A stretch of DNA of 64,000 bases from Parus major (Eukaryota; Chordata; Aves; Passeriformes; Paridae). The stretch is from positions 46,369,507-46,433,506 of the forward strand of contig NC_031774.1 of assembly GCF_001522545.3 (NCBI RefSeq), read 5' to 3'. Shown here in pieces: positions 46,671 to 58,700 of the stretch. How positions within the stretch are numbered: the first letter of the stretch is position 1; each line of letters opens with the position of its first letter. The position numbers were made by a program, and so were the translations under genes. Below the pieces are notes generated by a model, which was not told where the DNA came from, ran no database searches, and was given only the letters and a program-made list of their open reading frames with translations.

Positions 46671-48574
46671 ACAGAGTGTGGCACCTCTGTATCCCATCCT
46701 GGACAGCCTCATCTGAAGAAAAGAGCATAGAAATTATGAGAAAATTGTAGAGTTCAATTTTTAAAATAAAAGGATAGCCAACATTTAGATGAGCTCATTT
46801 AAGTGTAAGACTTCATGGATCCATCAGCCACATGGCTGTCAATGCTGGAAGGTCCCACATTACCTAATCCACCCTGAAGGCCTGGACAGTTGAGTGGTCT
46901 GTAAGAGATCCCTTCAGCCTGATGCTTCTGGGAGTCAGTCTTGTCAAAATTAGAGAGAAGCTGGCTGATATGCACCAATACAAGAGACCTCTGTGAACTT
47001 AGAGTGCATCTTCCACCTTCTTCTGATCCTCACAGCTGTACCAGGTGGTATTTTCTCAAAATTTGTTCACACAGAGGGGCATAGGCAGTAAAAAATCCAA
47101 TATGCTCTTTGTCTCCAGTGGCAATAACATGGTACTGCTTTCACCATTTTCTTTCAGACAGAGTTTGAAGAATTATTATACTAGAAATAACTTTCTGAGA
47201 CATATTAACCTTAGTCTTGCCCAGTACCCCAGGGTGTCTTTTTAGTTTTCAGTCCTGAAACAAATTCTTTTGGAAGGGTAATAATTGGCACTGAAATGAG
47301 AGAGAAAAAAGGTGATGGGTGTGAGGAAGAGGGCACAGCAGGTGTGCTCTTGGCCAGAGTGCTCTGCCTTTGCCCTCAACAAATTCTGAAATGGAGGCTA
47401 TCTCCTGGAAGGAGAACAAGGTACCCAGGATTTAATAGTAAATGACTGTCAAGAGAAAACAATTATTTGATTGTTAGCAAGACTGAAACCACAGTGGATG
47501 CTAACACCAGGCTTCAGAGTGTAATGATCTCTGTTCACTCTCCTAATAAATAATTTTCCTCATTTAGCCTGCCCTGTGAAACAGCTCTGACTTGTTGGAG
47601 TCCTTGAATGTGCTGATGAATGTTCTCCCAGCTTAATGGCTGCCTGTAACATTGCTGCTCCCTCAACCAGTTGTTTATTACTGGCAGCTTTTTCCCCCTC
47701 TAGGAGATTGTTTATCCAACAACCAGGGCACTGCTACTGGAGCATTTCTAAAAAGATTATTCTGCTAATTATTCAGGTCATTAAATGAAAGGTGAAGCAG
47801 GCACCAGCTCTTAGCTTTGAGTTCCCTGATACAGGAATGTTCCTGTTACATAAACCCCCATACTTTATAATTCTGCAGCACTCAAACTTTTTGCAGCCTT
47901 TGAAGGAAGGTTTCAGCTCCAGCAGGTGTTGTTTGTTTTTAAGAAATGGAATTTTTCTTCTTTTTAATCAAAGATACATTCAATAATCACTGCATCCTGA
48001 AGATATTTCTCCTGCCTTTTTTCCACAAGTTTGAGTCGTGAGAGGGACAAACCAAAAGCAGCTGCCCAGGAAATACCAAATAGGTGTCAGCATCATCCAC
48101 AGGCAGATACTCAACTACCCCCTCCAATACCATCAGGTTTTGCCTGAAAAACCTGGATTTTTCTTCTTCCTTCATTACCTCAGGGGTCTGTGGGAACAGA
48201 GAGAGCTAGAAGTCACCTGTTGGTGAGGTAGAGGGTTTGAGAAGGGATCATCATCTCTCAGTCATTGCTCACCACTTCATGGAGAAGGGGACAAAGTCCC
48301 TGCAGTGCAGGGCTCATCGGGAGCTGCTCTGATTTCTTCACTGGTTTTGGTTTTGCCCACATCTTCAGAGCTGCACCACAAGCAGCTGCAAAACTTTGTT
48401 AAAGACACGATGAGGAAAGGCTGAAACAAGACCCCAAAGGAGGTACATGTAGATTTGACAGAAGGTGAAACAGCCAGTTTGTAGGTGGTGACTGGGCTAT
48501 TTTGAGTAGCTGGTCAAATGTCGTGCTGGTCGAATGGCAGGAGACTTCAGACCTCACTGACCTGGTGAGTAGAG
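46671..48574. other. intergenic DNA
   Basis: No gene. The stretch at about 47540-47790 is AT-rich with intact-looking motifs (CTAATAAATAATTT, GTTTATTACTGG) and could be a conserved non-coding element, but that needs an alignment. Confidence 0.5.
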
Positions 48575-48635
48575 AAGAAGGTGGCAGATGAGCTTCAGTG
48601 GAGATAAAGCAGGTGATGCAGTTTGGGGAGTGTTA
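48575..48635 (+). mobile_element. short CR1 LINE fragment
   Basis: 'ggcagatgagcttcagtg..gataaa..caggtgatgcagtttggg' matches the CR1 reverse-transcriptase text normally reading 'ggcagatgagattcaatg..gataaatgcaaagtgatgcactttgg'. Only about 60 bp are recognisable. Confidence 0.5.
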
Positions 48636-51600
48636 GACTCAGTTCCAGTTGAAAGCACTGCCTAGGATTCACTTTGCAATGGGGTCATACAGAGAAATGC
48701 TGGATGCCTTGCTTCACCTGCTAGGCAAGGATGAGGTGAAAACCAGCAAGTTTTACTCCATCAGAGGCTTCAGTTCAGGATTGAAAACACGACTCCCACA
48801 AAAGCAGCTTTTGGAAACTCCTTTGGGATGATCCCCAGCAGCCAGGTGTCAGGCAGTGTTTCTTGTGGCTCTAGTGACACAAGCCAGCAGTGTGTACCCA
48901 CAGAGGGCTGACTCTGTCAGTGCTCCAATGCTGCACGGGCCTGGGTGGAGGATGCTGTAGCAACATTGGACCACTCATATAGTCAGGGGCAGAACCTCTG
49001 GAGCCAAGACCATGTTCTGGGGTTGTTGGAAGGGACTATAAAAACCAGTCTTGTTAACTCTGCTGATCACAGAACAATTTGTTCACTCAAAATGTGCTGT
49101 TGGGAGTGACTCCCTTCTGGAGAGGCACTGAAGAAAGCACATGACTGCTGTCCTTATCAGCACATCTCTCACTGTCTGATCTGAGCCTAATGAGACCCAA
49201 TGCTCTTTAAATCACTCTGTCTTGTCACTAATTCCATTTCCAGCCCTGCAATTGCTAGATATCCCTTCATGCACATATTTATTTGCTCCACAGTTACTAT
49301 GAGGCCAACAACCCCAAAGGCAGTTTGCCCAGTCTCTGAGCTGCAGCTTTGCAAATTCATCAACAGTGCTTGCAATCAAAGAACATAAGTTAAAAGCCAC
49401 TTAGCATCAATAGCAGAAGGTAAAAAGCAAGTTACGTCTTCCTAAGGTCTCTCAGCATCTGCAACTCCCTTTTTTGCTAATGGAACACAAGAGCCAGGAT
49501 TGTAAACTTTGCTGCCTCTGACCTGGGAGAAGGGCTTTGCCACAGGACAGGGTGTTTCATGACAAAAGCCCTGCCTGCCAGAAGCAACATATCTGGGGAA
49601 GGGTAGGATCAATGGCACTTTCCATTTTCTAGATGTTTCAGCCAAAGTAACTGTTTGTAACTGTAAGAGAGGACTTGGAAAAGACCTAGTTGTGTTTAAA
49701 AAAGACCTTGAGGACATATCCAAATGTTCAATAAGAAGTCAAGCATACTGAGAAGTAGAAGATGTCTATTTAACTTGTGTATCAGCTGTCTATTAATAAT
49801 AGCTGCACTGAGAGACACTGACATAGTTTCCAAGCACACAAAAATCCCCTCTGCCCCTTATGGTTCATATAAGTGATAGATGAGATTATATCATGAGCAC
49901 TAATTCAAACCCACAGCCCCAAGGCTTCTCAGCATTGAAGTTTGCCCACTTTTTCAGTGCCTTTGTTGCTGCCATTGACATTATTGATCCCTTTTGTAGG
50001 GTAGTAGGGAAGGTCAATCCCTCCCTAGCACAGCAAAATGCTCTTGCTCCCTTGGAGCATCTGGTTACAGAGGCATTATGTGCCCCCAGAGACTCAGACT
50101 TACTCTGGAAGAACCTTTCCACCACTCCACATGTAAGTCAGGAAGGATCCCTGGGCATAGACCGGGATCTACAGTGGACAAATGTTCTATTTCTTCCCTC
50201 TGTCTGATTGGAAGGAGATGCTGAAGGAGTCCCTAGAGACTCACCAACCACTATGGTCTTGTCTCATGGAAATCTTTGCCAACAGCTCCCACTGCCTTTT
50301 ATTCAGACACCTTTCTCCACATACAGGAGCTGCCCCTCTCAGCAGAAGGATGCTGAGGTCCTGACACTTCTAGGAGAGGTTTTGTACCAAGAGCTAAACA
50401 TGATCTGCTGCAGGGATTCCAACCCTCTGAGTAAATCCCACTATACCCTGGCCAGTGGCACCCTGGGAGGCCAAGCCTGCCACTGCAGCCCAGCTTTGAA
50501 CCTGAGGGGAAACCCAGAGAGCCAGTTCCATGGAGCACCATGCGTTTCATGATACCATAGGGGTCAGGCAGCAGCACCAGCAGGAATGCTGCCATGGGCT
50601 CCCAATGCCAAGCAGAGTTAACAGAGAGACCAGCAGCCTTGCCACCTCCTTTTTCCTCCTCACCCTTCAGAGATCTGGTCATGATGGGAAACATCTGCAG
50701 CTCTTCACCTTTTCCAAGAAGCTGTGTTAATGTGCAGTGCAGGGCTGCCAGGTGGGTACAGCACGCCTTTGCTGTCCTTTCACCCAGACAGGATTTACAC
50801 CTGCCCTGCAGCATCTGCCTCCAAACTCCCTGGGTCACTGCTCTGCTGGGGGGGTCTTGTGTCCTTCAGCACACTCCAGCCCTTGCATATGGGGTCACAG
50901 GGAGTGTGTGCTTCAGTTCATCACCTCAGGGTTCACTCTTGTCCCAAGCAGCTGATTAGCAATCGTGCAGCAGCAAAACTGCACTGCCGCATAAGCCAGG
51001 TTTAGATGGTGATCCTTTAAACAGGAATGATCTCTGTCAGAACAGCTTTCTTAAATCCTGAGAGAGATGCTGCTGCTTGCACTTAATTGTTTTTCTGCGT
51101 ATTAGCTATTTAATGGTATTAACATAATATGTGCTCTCATTTACAGAGGAAGCGTTTATCTGTGTGCCTTCACCAAAAAGTGGGTTTGATTAATTAAAAA
51201 AGGAGGATGGATGGGATTGCTGTGAGGATTTGAATGTAAATGCACCAGCAGATGCTTCCTGATCCTCCCAGCAGAGTACATCACTTTTAATAAACTCGGA
51301 ACAGATGGCTGGCTGCGGTGTCAGAGATGATACGTATCAAAGTGCTCTGCACTCCCCTCCCAGACAACTCTGTCCTCGAGTCTCAAAATCCAGAGGGGTG
51401 AATCCTCACCTGCAGCCTGCTGGCAAAGTTCCCTCCACCTCAGGGGTGCTGTGCTTACTCATTGCAGCCATGGAGTCCTGCCAGGGATGTGCAGGTTTTC
51501 TGCTCCACGAGTCCTGTGGAAATGTGAATGAGGCTCCTGCTGGAATGCAGAGCCTGTAGTTAGATTAATCTTGCTGCACGAGAAGCAGCAAGAGATAATG

Positions 51601-54600
51601 TACAGACAGTTAAAAGTTTAGGTGTTCTTCTTTCTCCTCCATGGGAGCCGAATCCTGCTGACTGCAAACAGGAAAATCTCCTCTTAGTTCAGAAAGCTGT
51701 TGAGCCAAGCCTGCAGGACTGAAGTGAAATCCTGCTGAAACATTTGGTGTATCAAAATTGCTACTAAAACTCCTTATATGTTCACATTATCTCTTGACCA
51801 AAAAGGATAAGAATCACACATAAAATGGAAAAAATTTAGAAAATGCATGTTCAGTGCTTTCTTGGGTCTTTCCTTCCTAGTTCCCTCTAGAAAGAGGATT
51901 TTGTCTGAAGAGTAAACTGAGGCACTGGACGGTTATGTGTGTTGCAGTGGTCATGTGAGAAGGGAATAGCAAAGCTGAGCATAGAAACCAGGCCCCCAAG
52001 CTTTTATCTCAGGCTGAAATATTTTCCCCAGTTCCTCATGCCCATTACCTAACTCATAAGCACCTTTGTTAATGCTGGTTTCACCCAAAACATGCAATGA
52101 GTGGCCTGACTCCTTTCACACCTATTTGCTGCCAGGTGCTGCTGCCACCTGAGAGGCTGCTGGCAGTAGGTGTGGGAGCTGCTGGCTGGCAGGTGAACAG
52201 TGGCAAAGCCTGTGTGACTACTGGAAAGGAAAAATGAGCTGTGTGAATTGCTAGAAGGCAATAGAGAAGGCCACTTTCTGAAAGCAGGGAGATGAGTCAA
52301 GCAGGTCTTTCCCTGGACTGTCTCTAGGAAGGGAGAATATTTGTCCTGAGGAACGCAATTGCTCAGGTGTTTCTGGCAGCTGTTTCAAAGACCACAGAAT
52401 TAGGTTAACAGACTGACTTCTAGGTATCTTTACCTTCTGCAGATCAAGCAATGTAAGCAGAGGCAAATGCAGATCTCATCCCATAAAATAAGTTATTCCT
52501 CATGCAAAATGCTGGAGATGAAGAATGTCTGGGATCTTGTGAGCAAAATTTCCTGTGTGACATCCTCATGAGGATAAGGGCTGGCACTAGGAAGCTGTGT
52601 TCTGTGCTTGTAGAAGGAAATCTGGCCTTGGTGCAGTCTAGCAGGAAGACAAGAGGGAATGAAATTCTAAGCAGAAAATGAAGATCTGTCCTGAGACTGC
52701 TTATGAATCATCTCCTTTTTAGCCAAAGCACAACAGAAAAGCATGTGGATACTCAGCAGAAAGGATGGCAGACTGACAATGGAATCTCCTAGAGAGGGTG
52801 ATAAATGCGCAGCTCAAAAGCCCTGATCCAGGTTTCCCTTTACACTGCAAACCTCCAATGAAAGCTTGGATGAGCTATACTGGGTCTTGGCACCCACCAT
52901 TCTGTAGGTTAGAGATGACACCTATGGCAGGCAAGCCTGCAAAGCACAACATCCTGAGCTCCACTTTAAAGCAGTTCAAAATTGTCTGGTGTTGGCTAGG
53001 ATGGTATGAGGACATGGTGTTCAAGGAAAGTGCAGGATGAAATTGAGCTCTTTGGAATTAAAATCAAAAAACAGGGCTAGGGGTTTTTAAAAAAAACAAA
53101 TGAATTGGTAGGAAGGGAGAAGGCAAATAAAATATCAGGCAGGGTATTCTGGAGAGGAGAAAAGAAAACACAGATAATAGGCATTGTTGAAAGAAACAGA
53201 GAGGTTTGAATGGTTCAGTAGCTCAGTGTGTGTGTATGACAGTCATTCACCAGCATCATCCCTTGGCTATCACACAACACCCCATAGTGCTGAGGATAAC
53301 CACCAGCCTGTGCTTCCTGTTGCACTGCAATAGACCCCTCCTATAAATCTCTGTGCCCACTCATTTCTTGTTCAAAAGTAAAATATTATTGTGTATTAGA
53401 GAAGTAAAATGAAGACAATGGCAGTGTGATTGATATTGGGGTGGGGGCGGGAGGTAAAAAATACTTCATAAAACTTACTCCCTGCCAGCAAAATGGAGGC
53501 TTTTCTGCTGGATGAATGTCTGTCTTGGGAAGTTTTTTATTTAAAGCATCCATTTATCACTGTAGCAGGGACCATTGGCTGCAAGAACTCAGTGACTGCA
53601 AAACTAACTTTCCCATGAGTACAAACTCATCATTCAGCTCTAATGATCCAAAGAAAAGTTTCAAATTAATCCATACAAGAAAAACAGTGGTGTCACCCAG
53701 GATGTTGATAGGAATAGAAACACGATGGTCAAGGTCACCCCAGTGTTATGGAGGAGGTCTGTGTTTCCTTGCAGAGGCACCAACTATGTATCTAAGGCCT
53801 TCACACCAAAGCCCATTGCTCCTGCTGAAGCAAAGAGCCTGTCCCTGCATCATTCCAAAGTCCATGTGAATCCTACTCAATCAAGAGTGATTGAAATCCT
53901 TTCAAATCAAGAGTGATTGAAATCAAGAGTATGTGAGGGTTATGGTTTAACAAAAAAAAGAGATTAAATATGATGATAAGCTTCACATTATTCACCTGTT
54001 GATCTCTGCAATACTAGTCAACATATCCCAAGGTCATTTCTGGTGCTAAAGGGATGCTTCTAATATGAAAGATGAAAATAAAAATATCAATACCCCTCAA
54101 AAATGGGGAAGCACCTTCTCTTGTATGTGGGGCACAGAGTGGGTATCTGCCTCTGGGCTGAGTAACACAGCAGCTGGAATAGATGAGGCAAGTCTCCAGG
54201 CCACTTTTACTCACTGCCATAATTTCCTTGCTTTGTGGTGGCTTTATTTTACCCCTGAGGGTCAGACTTCTTTGAATTAGTTTGTTGGGTTGTTTCTTGT
54301 GCATGGGCGTGATACATAAAGATTTTCTCATCTCTGACTAAATAGAGGATAACAGCTTTGTTAGACAATTGAGTACTCTTCCAATCAAACAGCAACATGT
54401 CTCAGGGGAGCTTTCTTTAACCACAGAACACAAGCAGCTGCTGTAACTGTGCTGTTCTTGAGGCCCTCAGGAGCAATTGGGGCCACTGCTTTTCCTGAGA
54501 GCATCTTTGGTGCTCTCAGGAAGGAGTTCTGTGCTTGGATCCACAGTGTGGATGTCCAATAGGCCCTTCAGCTTACCCACCTCTTCCAATTAATGAAGCT

Positions 54601-55580
54601 GCTCTCAGAATATGTAGAATTCATTCCTTAGTCTAAGTCAAGGAATAAACCCCAGATGGTTGATATTTTGAAGCAATTGCATAAAATAAAATAAATAAAA
54701 TAAAATAAAATATCTGGAGTGATCATGATATACAGGAATGTGTGAACAAAAGGTGAGGACTGAACTCCCAATTCTATTTGTGGCTATTGTACAATATATA
54801 CCTGCTGTTTATAAAGGCTTAATAAAGAATTAATAGATGCAATAATCATTTTAAAAACATAGTAGACTGTGATCCAGATGGCTATAAACATACCAGTAAA
54901 TCGTGGTAGAGATGGGCTTCAGCACAGTAATAAATAGGGCTGATCAAAATATGGAAAATGTTTCTGCAAAATATTTCAACAAACCAGAATGTTTTCAGTT
55001 CAAAGGGTCTGAAAAATTAATCCTTATATTAAAAAAAAACTAATAAAAAATATCCCCTTTAATTTCTGCTTTCATTCATTAAAAACACAGCCAAAATGGA
55101 TGTTAACAATTTGTATAATCATCAAAACCCACATAAAACATACTGCTAGTCAGCTTCCAAAGAGGGAACTGCATTGCTCTCTGAGGCACTGGTCCTGCAA
55201 AGACTTTCAAGAGAAATTATTTGGGACACTTATTTCATTATTAGGATTGCACCTGTTTCTCCACATTTCACAACAAATTCAAAGCAAGTGAGAACCACAT
55301 TACTGGGTCTCTAAAAGCATGGGGAACACCTCTGTGGCTTGGCAACAAGTAAATCAAGTTAAAAAGGAGCAGGTGGTGTTTGGAAGCCAAGGAAATCACA
55401 CATCCTTGCAGGGAGGGCCAGAGGTACTTACCTTAAGAGCTCAGCTCTTGCAGGAGCTGAGAGCACCAATGCATGGCTCCCTCTGTCCTTGGACAAGTCA
55501 AGGCTGCACTTAAGCTGCTAAGGACAGAGGTGATGCAAAGCCAGTACAGGAAACAGGAGAGTCACTCCTGCATGTGAGCC
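48636..55580. other. intergenic DNA
   Basis: The longest frame (50299-50838, minus, 179 codons) overlaps several frames on the other strand in a GC-richer patch and has no recognisable domain. An AT-rich stretch at about 51060-51220 has several TAATTA/TTAATTA-like homeodomain core sites. An (AAAAT)n microsatellite lies at 54681-54712. A near-perfect 'atcaagagtgattgaaat' repeat lies at 53880-53925. Confidence 0.55.
54681..54712. repeat. (AAAAT)n microsatellite
   Basis: About six AAAAT/AAAT units in a row. Confidence 0.85.
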
Positions 55581-55779
55581 ACAGCAACCCACAGCACTAC
55601 AGGCTGGGCACAGAGTGGCTGGAAAGCTGCCTGGTGGAAAAGGACCTGGGGGTGCCATTTGACAGCAGCTGAACATGAGCCAGCTGTGCCCAGCTGTGGC
55701 CAGGAAGGCCAATGGCATCCTGGCCTGTGCCAGCAGTAGTGTGGCCAGCAGGAGCAGGGCAGTGATCATCCCCCTGTAT
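55581..55779 (+). mobile_element. CR1 LINE fragment (reverse-transcriptase region)
   Basis: The text follows CR1 in order: 'actacaggctgggcacagagtgg', 'ctggaaagctgcctggtgga', 'aaggacctgggggtgcc', 'acagcagctgaacatgagcc', 'ggccaggaaggccaatggc', 'atcctggcctgtgccagc', 'agtgatcatccccctgtat'. It is truncated at both ends, so no 3' tail is present. It is less diverged than the other old fragments in the window. Confidence 0.9.
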
Positions 55780-58700
55780 TTGCAGAATTCAGATTGATTT
55801 CCTTTCCTTACTTTTGTTGATTAACAACATTAAGTGATGTATTTTTCTTTTTTTTTTTTTAAGACATATCTGGTGCAGGTTCGTCCTTCTTACAGCTGTT
55901 ATCCTCACTATTACCTTTACTCCTTGCCTAAATACACTTAAATCATATCCTTTCCTCTGGAGAATGCATCCCAACCTTAGGGGAGTAAGCTGGGTCTAGA
56001 ATGTAATGCAAAACCCATGGGACAGGGTAAAAGTCTTCCTATTGATCCATATTTGGGTTCAGGCTCTCAATGGACATTTTACTTAGAAATGCAAATAGCA
56101 CATTTTCTCCTTACATTTCCAGTTTCTCACTGTTTGAATCTGTCAAGCAGCTGCAATATTCCCCTCAGTACAGAAAATTACATACTCACTGCAGCTTTAA
56201 ACACAAAGTGAGCATAGTACCCATTTATCTTCTCTGCCTGAGGGAAACCCTTCTATTTCTGCTCCTTTGGGATTCCATACAACAACAGTTGCCTCCAACA
56301 TGGTATGGAACACATGGATTTCACAAGGATTTCACCATGGTTCTGGTTATCTAGCTGTCTTGATCAATCAAAAAGCTGTTGAGAGCCAGCAGGTCGTGCT
56401 TCAGTAAAAACTCAAAAAAAAAAATAACCAGAAAGAGAAGTATGGTCAATTGTTTTTCTCTTGTTTTGTTTTTTTTAATCCTCAGCAAAGTAGGAAGTGT
56501 GGTTTGGCCTGAAACATTCTCACAAGCACTTAGTAGTAGAGACTGAGTCTGAACTCAACTGAGTACAGAGAGGAGATCTCTACAAGGTCAGTGATGAATA
56601 GTGTTCCAAACCCTTTCCTCCAAACAGAGCAAACTGGGAGCTGCAGGACTTCTTCAGGATCCCCCAAATTTTCTTTGGGCTCATCCTACAACGTGGAGGA
56701 ATTTGTCATGACTATTTTGTCTGCAGAGCATATGAATGAGGTGGGCTCAGCAGAGACTTTGCTGCATTTGAAGGTGCCTTGTGTTGCTGTCCCCTTGCCC
56801 TGCAGAAAGTAAAGGCTGCTCCCCAAGGACGGGCACTGCAAGCCCTACTCTCCTTTGAAGAAAAAGCATTGGTCAGGTAAGAAACCTGAGCTCTTGCAGG
56901 CTGAAAAAAAAGCCCAGTAACAGTAATTTAAGATTCTGTGGCTGTTCCTCAAGCTGCTCTGTGCTGATGCTCTCAAGCAATTTAATACCTGAAAGGCTAC
57001 CTCCTCCTGTTCCTTGCTTAGTATAGAAGGAAAAGGCTTGCTGTGCCTGTAAAGAGAACATTCATTAACTAGCATTAACATGCAATTTGATGTTCAAAAA
57101 CTGCCTTATCAATAGAACATCTGAGGTAGGAGCCATCTGCACTGCACAGGCTACCCAAAGCTCTGCTCAGCCTGTGCAGAGAACAGCCTGACCCAAACCA
57201 GGGTGAGTGGATAGAGGGAAGGGACCAAGGTGCCAACTGAGACCAACACAGTGGGAATTTTTTTCTTTGCCTTATCCACACTGAGTCATTTCCCTGACAC
57301 AGGCTGGGGCAGCTCTCTACTACTGACTTACTGCTGGAGCATGTCTAAACCTCCAGAAATCCTCCCTGTCCTCTCCATAATGTCTTTTATGTGAGGGAAT
57401 AATAGATCTTCAAAGATACTGATTCCTGAGACATCTATGTATGGCCATTCCTAAAATGTAAACCAGTTTTTTTAGGTATCCCCAGAAAGTTTCTGGGTCA
57501 CTGAGGGAAGACTAAAAATATTCTAGTGACAATGCTCTAGTGAGAGCAGGATACCCCAGGATCTCTTTGCATTATGTTATAGGTAATTATATGCTGTAGG
57601 TAATTAACCTGTGGGACTCACTGGCTAGTAGCCAGGTTTAAAGGAGCCTCACGAGAACCAGATGACTGAGATTGTTTCTCTTGGAAAGGACATGAGGAAG
57701 AGAGAAATGTAAATATCATGAAAGCCTCACTGGACTAGGGAAGAGAAAAAATTTGTCTTTCCCAGGTTTTAGAATAGAAGAAGAGGTAATTTAAATATAT
57801 CAGATGAGATAATTTTGCTGTGTTAAAGCAAACTGTGGCATTTAATGCCATAAAGCTGAGGAAGGTACCAAATTTGAGAAGAGACTCTCAGAGGGACAAT
57901 TAAACTAGATATTTCTAATTAACACTAAAACATTGTGGAGCACTGTAAAATAAATATCAGGGCCATTGGTCAGCTTTTGGGAGACTTGGAAGCTGGGATT
58001 CAGCCTGGCACACGGGAAGGAAGAGGCCCTAATCCAACCGAGACCTTGTCCCTGCCTCTGGGGGAGGGCCCAGTGACTCCAGCTCCCTACTCCAAGCCAA
58101 AATAGCAACTGTTGTGTCCCTGTATATCTCCAGGTAGGTGGTCCCAGGGGTGGGGACAGCAATGCCCTGAAAGTCCTTAAGTCTGGCTTTTGGGACAGAA
58201 ATATGTCAGCAGTACATGTGTGAATCCTCACATCTTGCTTTCATCCTTCTGCAAGAGTGGCAGGGAAGCAGGGCCTATGTTCTGTTGTCTTTTCATCTCT
58301 TTAAGTGCATTGTTTCCAGGGTGAGCAGAGATCAAAGAAAGCATCCAGAATGGGAATTGTTTATGTGTTTCATAATTCCAAACCTTGCTATTGTGGAGGC
58401 CGGGGGGGAAATGTTCTAATTACAATTGCTTTTTAATTAGGGATTTTGCCATTTCATCTCCATTAATTGGAAAAGTTGATACACACAAGTGCATCTATCT
58501 TCCATCTCAAAAACAACTCTTTACCATGCTCACAACATTTGAATTCTGGCCTTGTGGGTAGCCCAGGAAATCCAGTACCTCTGTGGCTCACTTGGTTTTC
58601 CCTGAGCAACTGGCCTGGAATGGACAGACAGATTGGGTGTATAAAGGAAGAGGAATAAAAGTGATTTCTACAAAACATACCAGGCAGTCAATATTGAGAA

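Noticed and set aside
49015..49055. Possible minus-strand CR1 3' end ('gttgttggaagggac')
   Set aside because: Only about 15 bp match and the terminal repeat motif is absent.
50299..50838. 179-codon minus-strand frame, the longest in the gene-free interval apart from the CHGA shadow
   Set aside because: No recognisable domain, no splice-site or promoter context, and several frames are open on the other strand.
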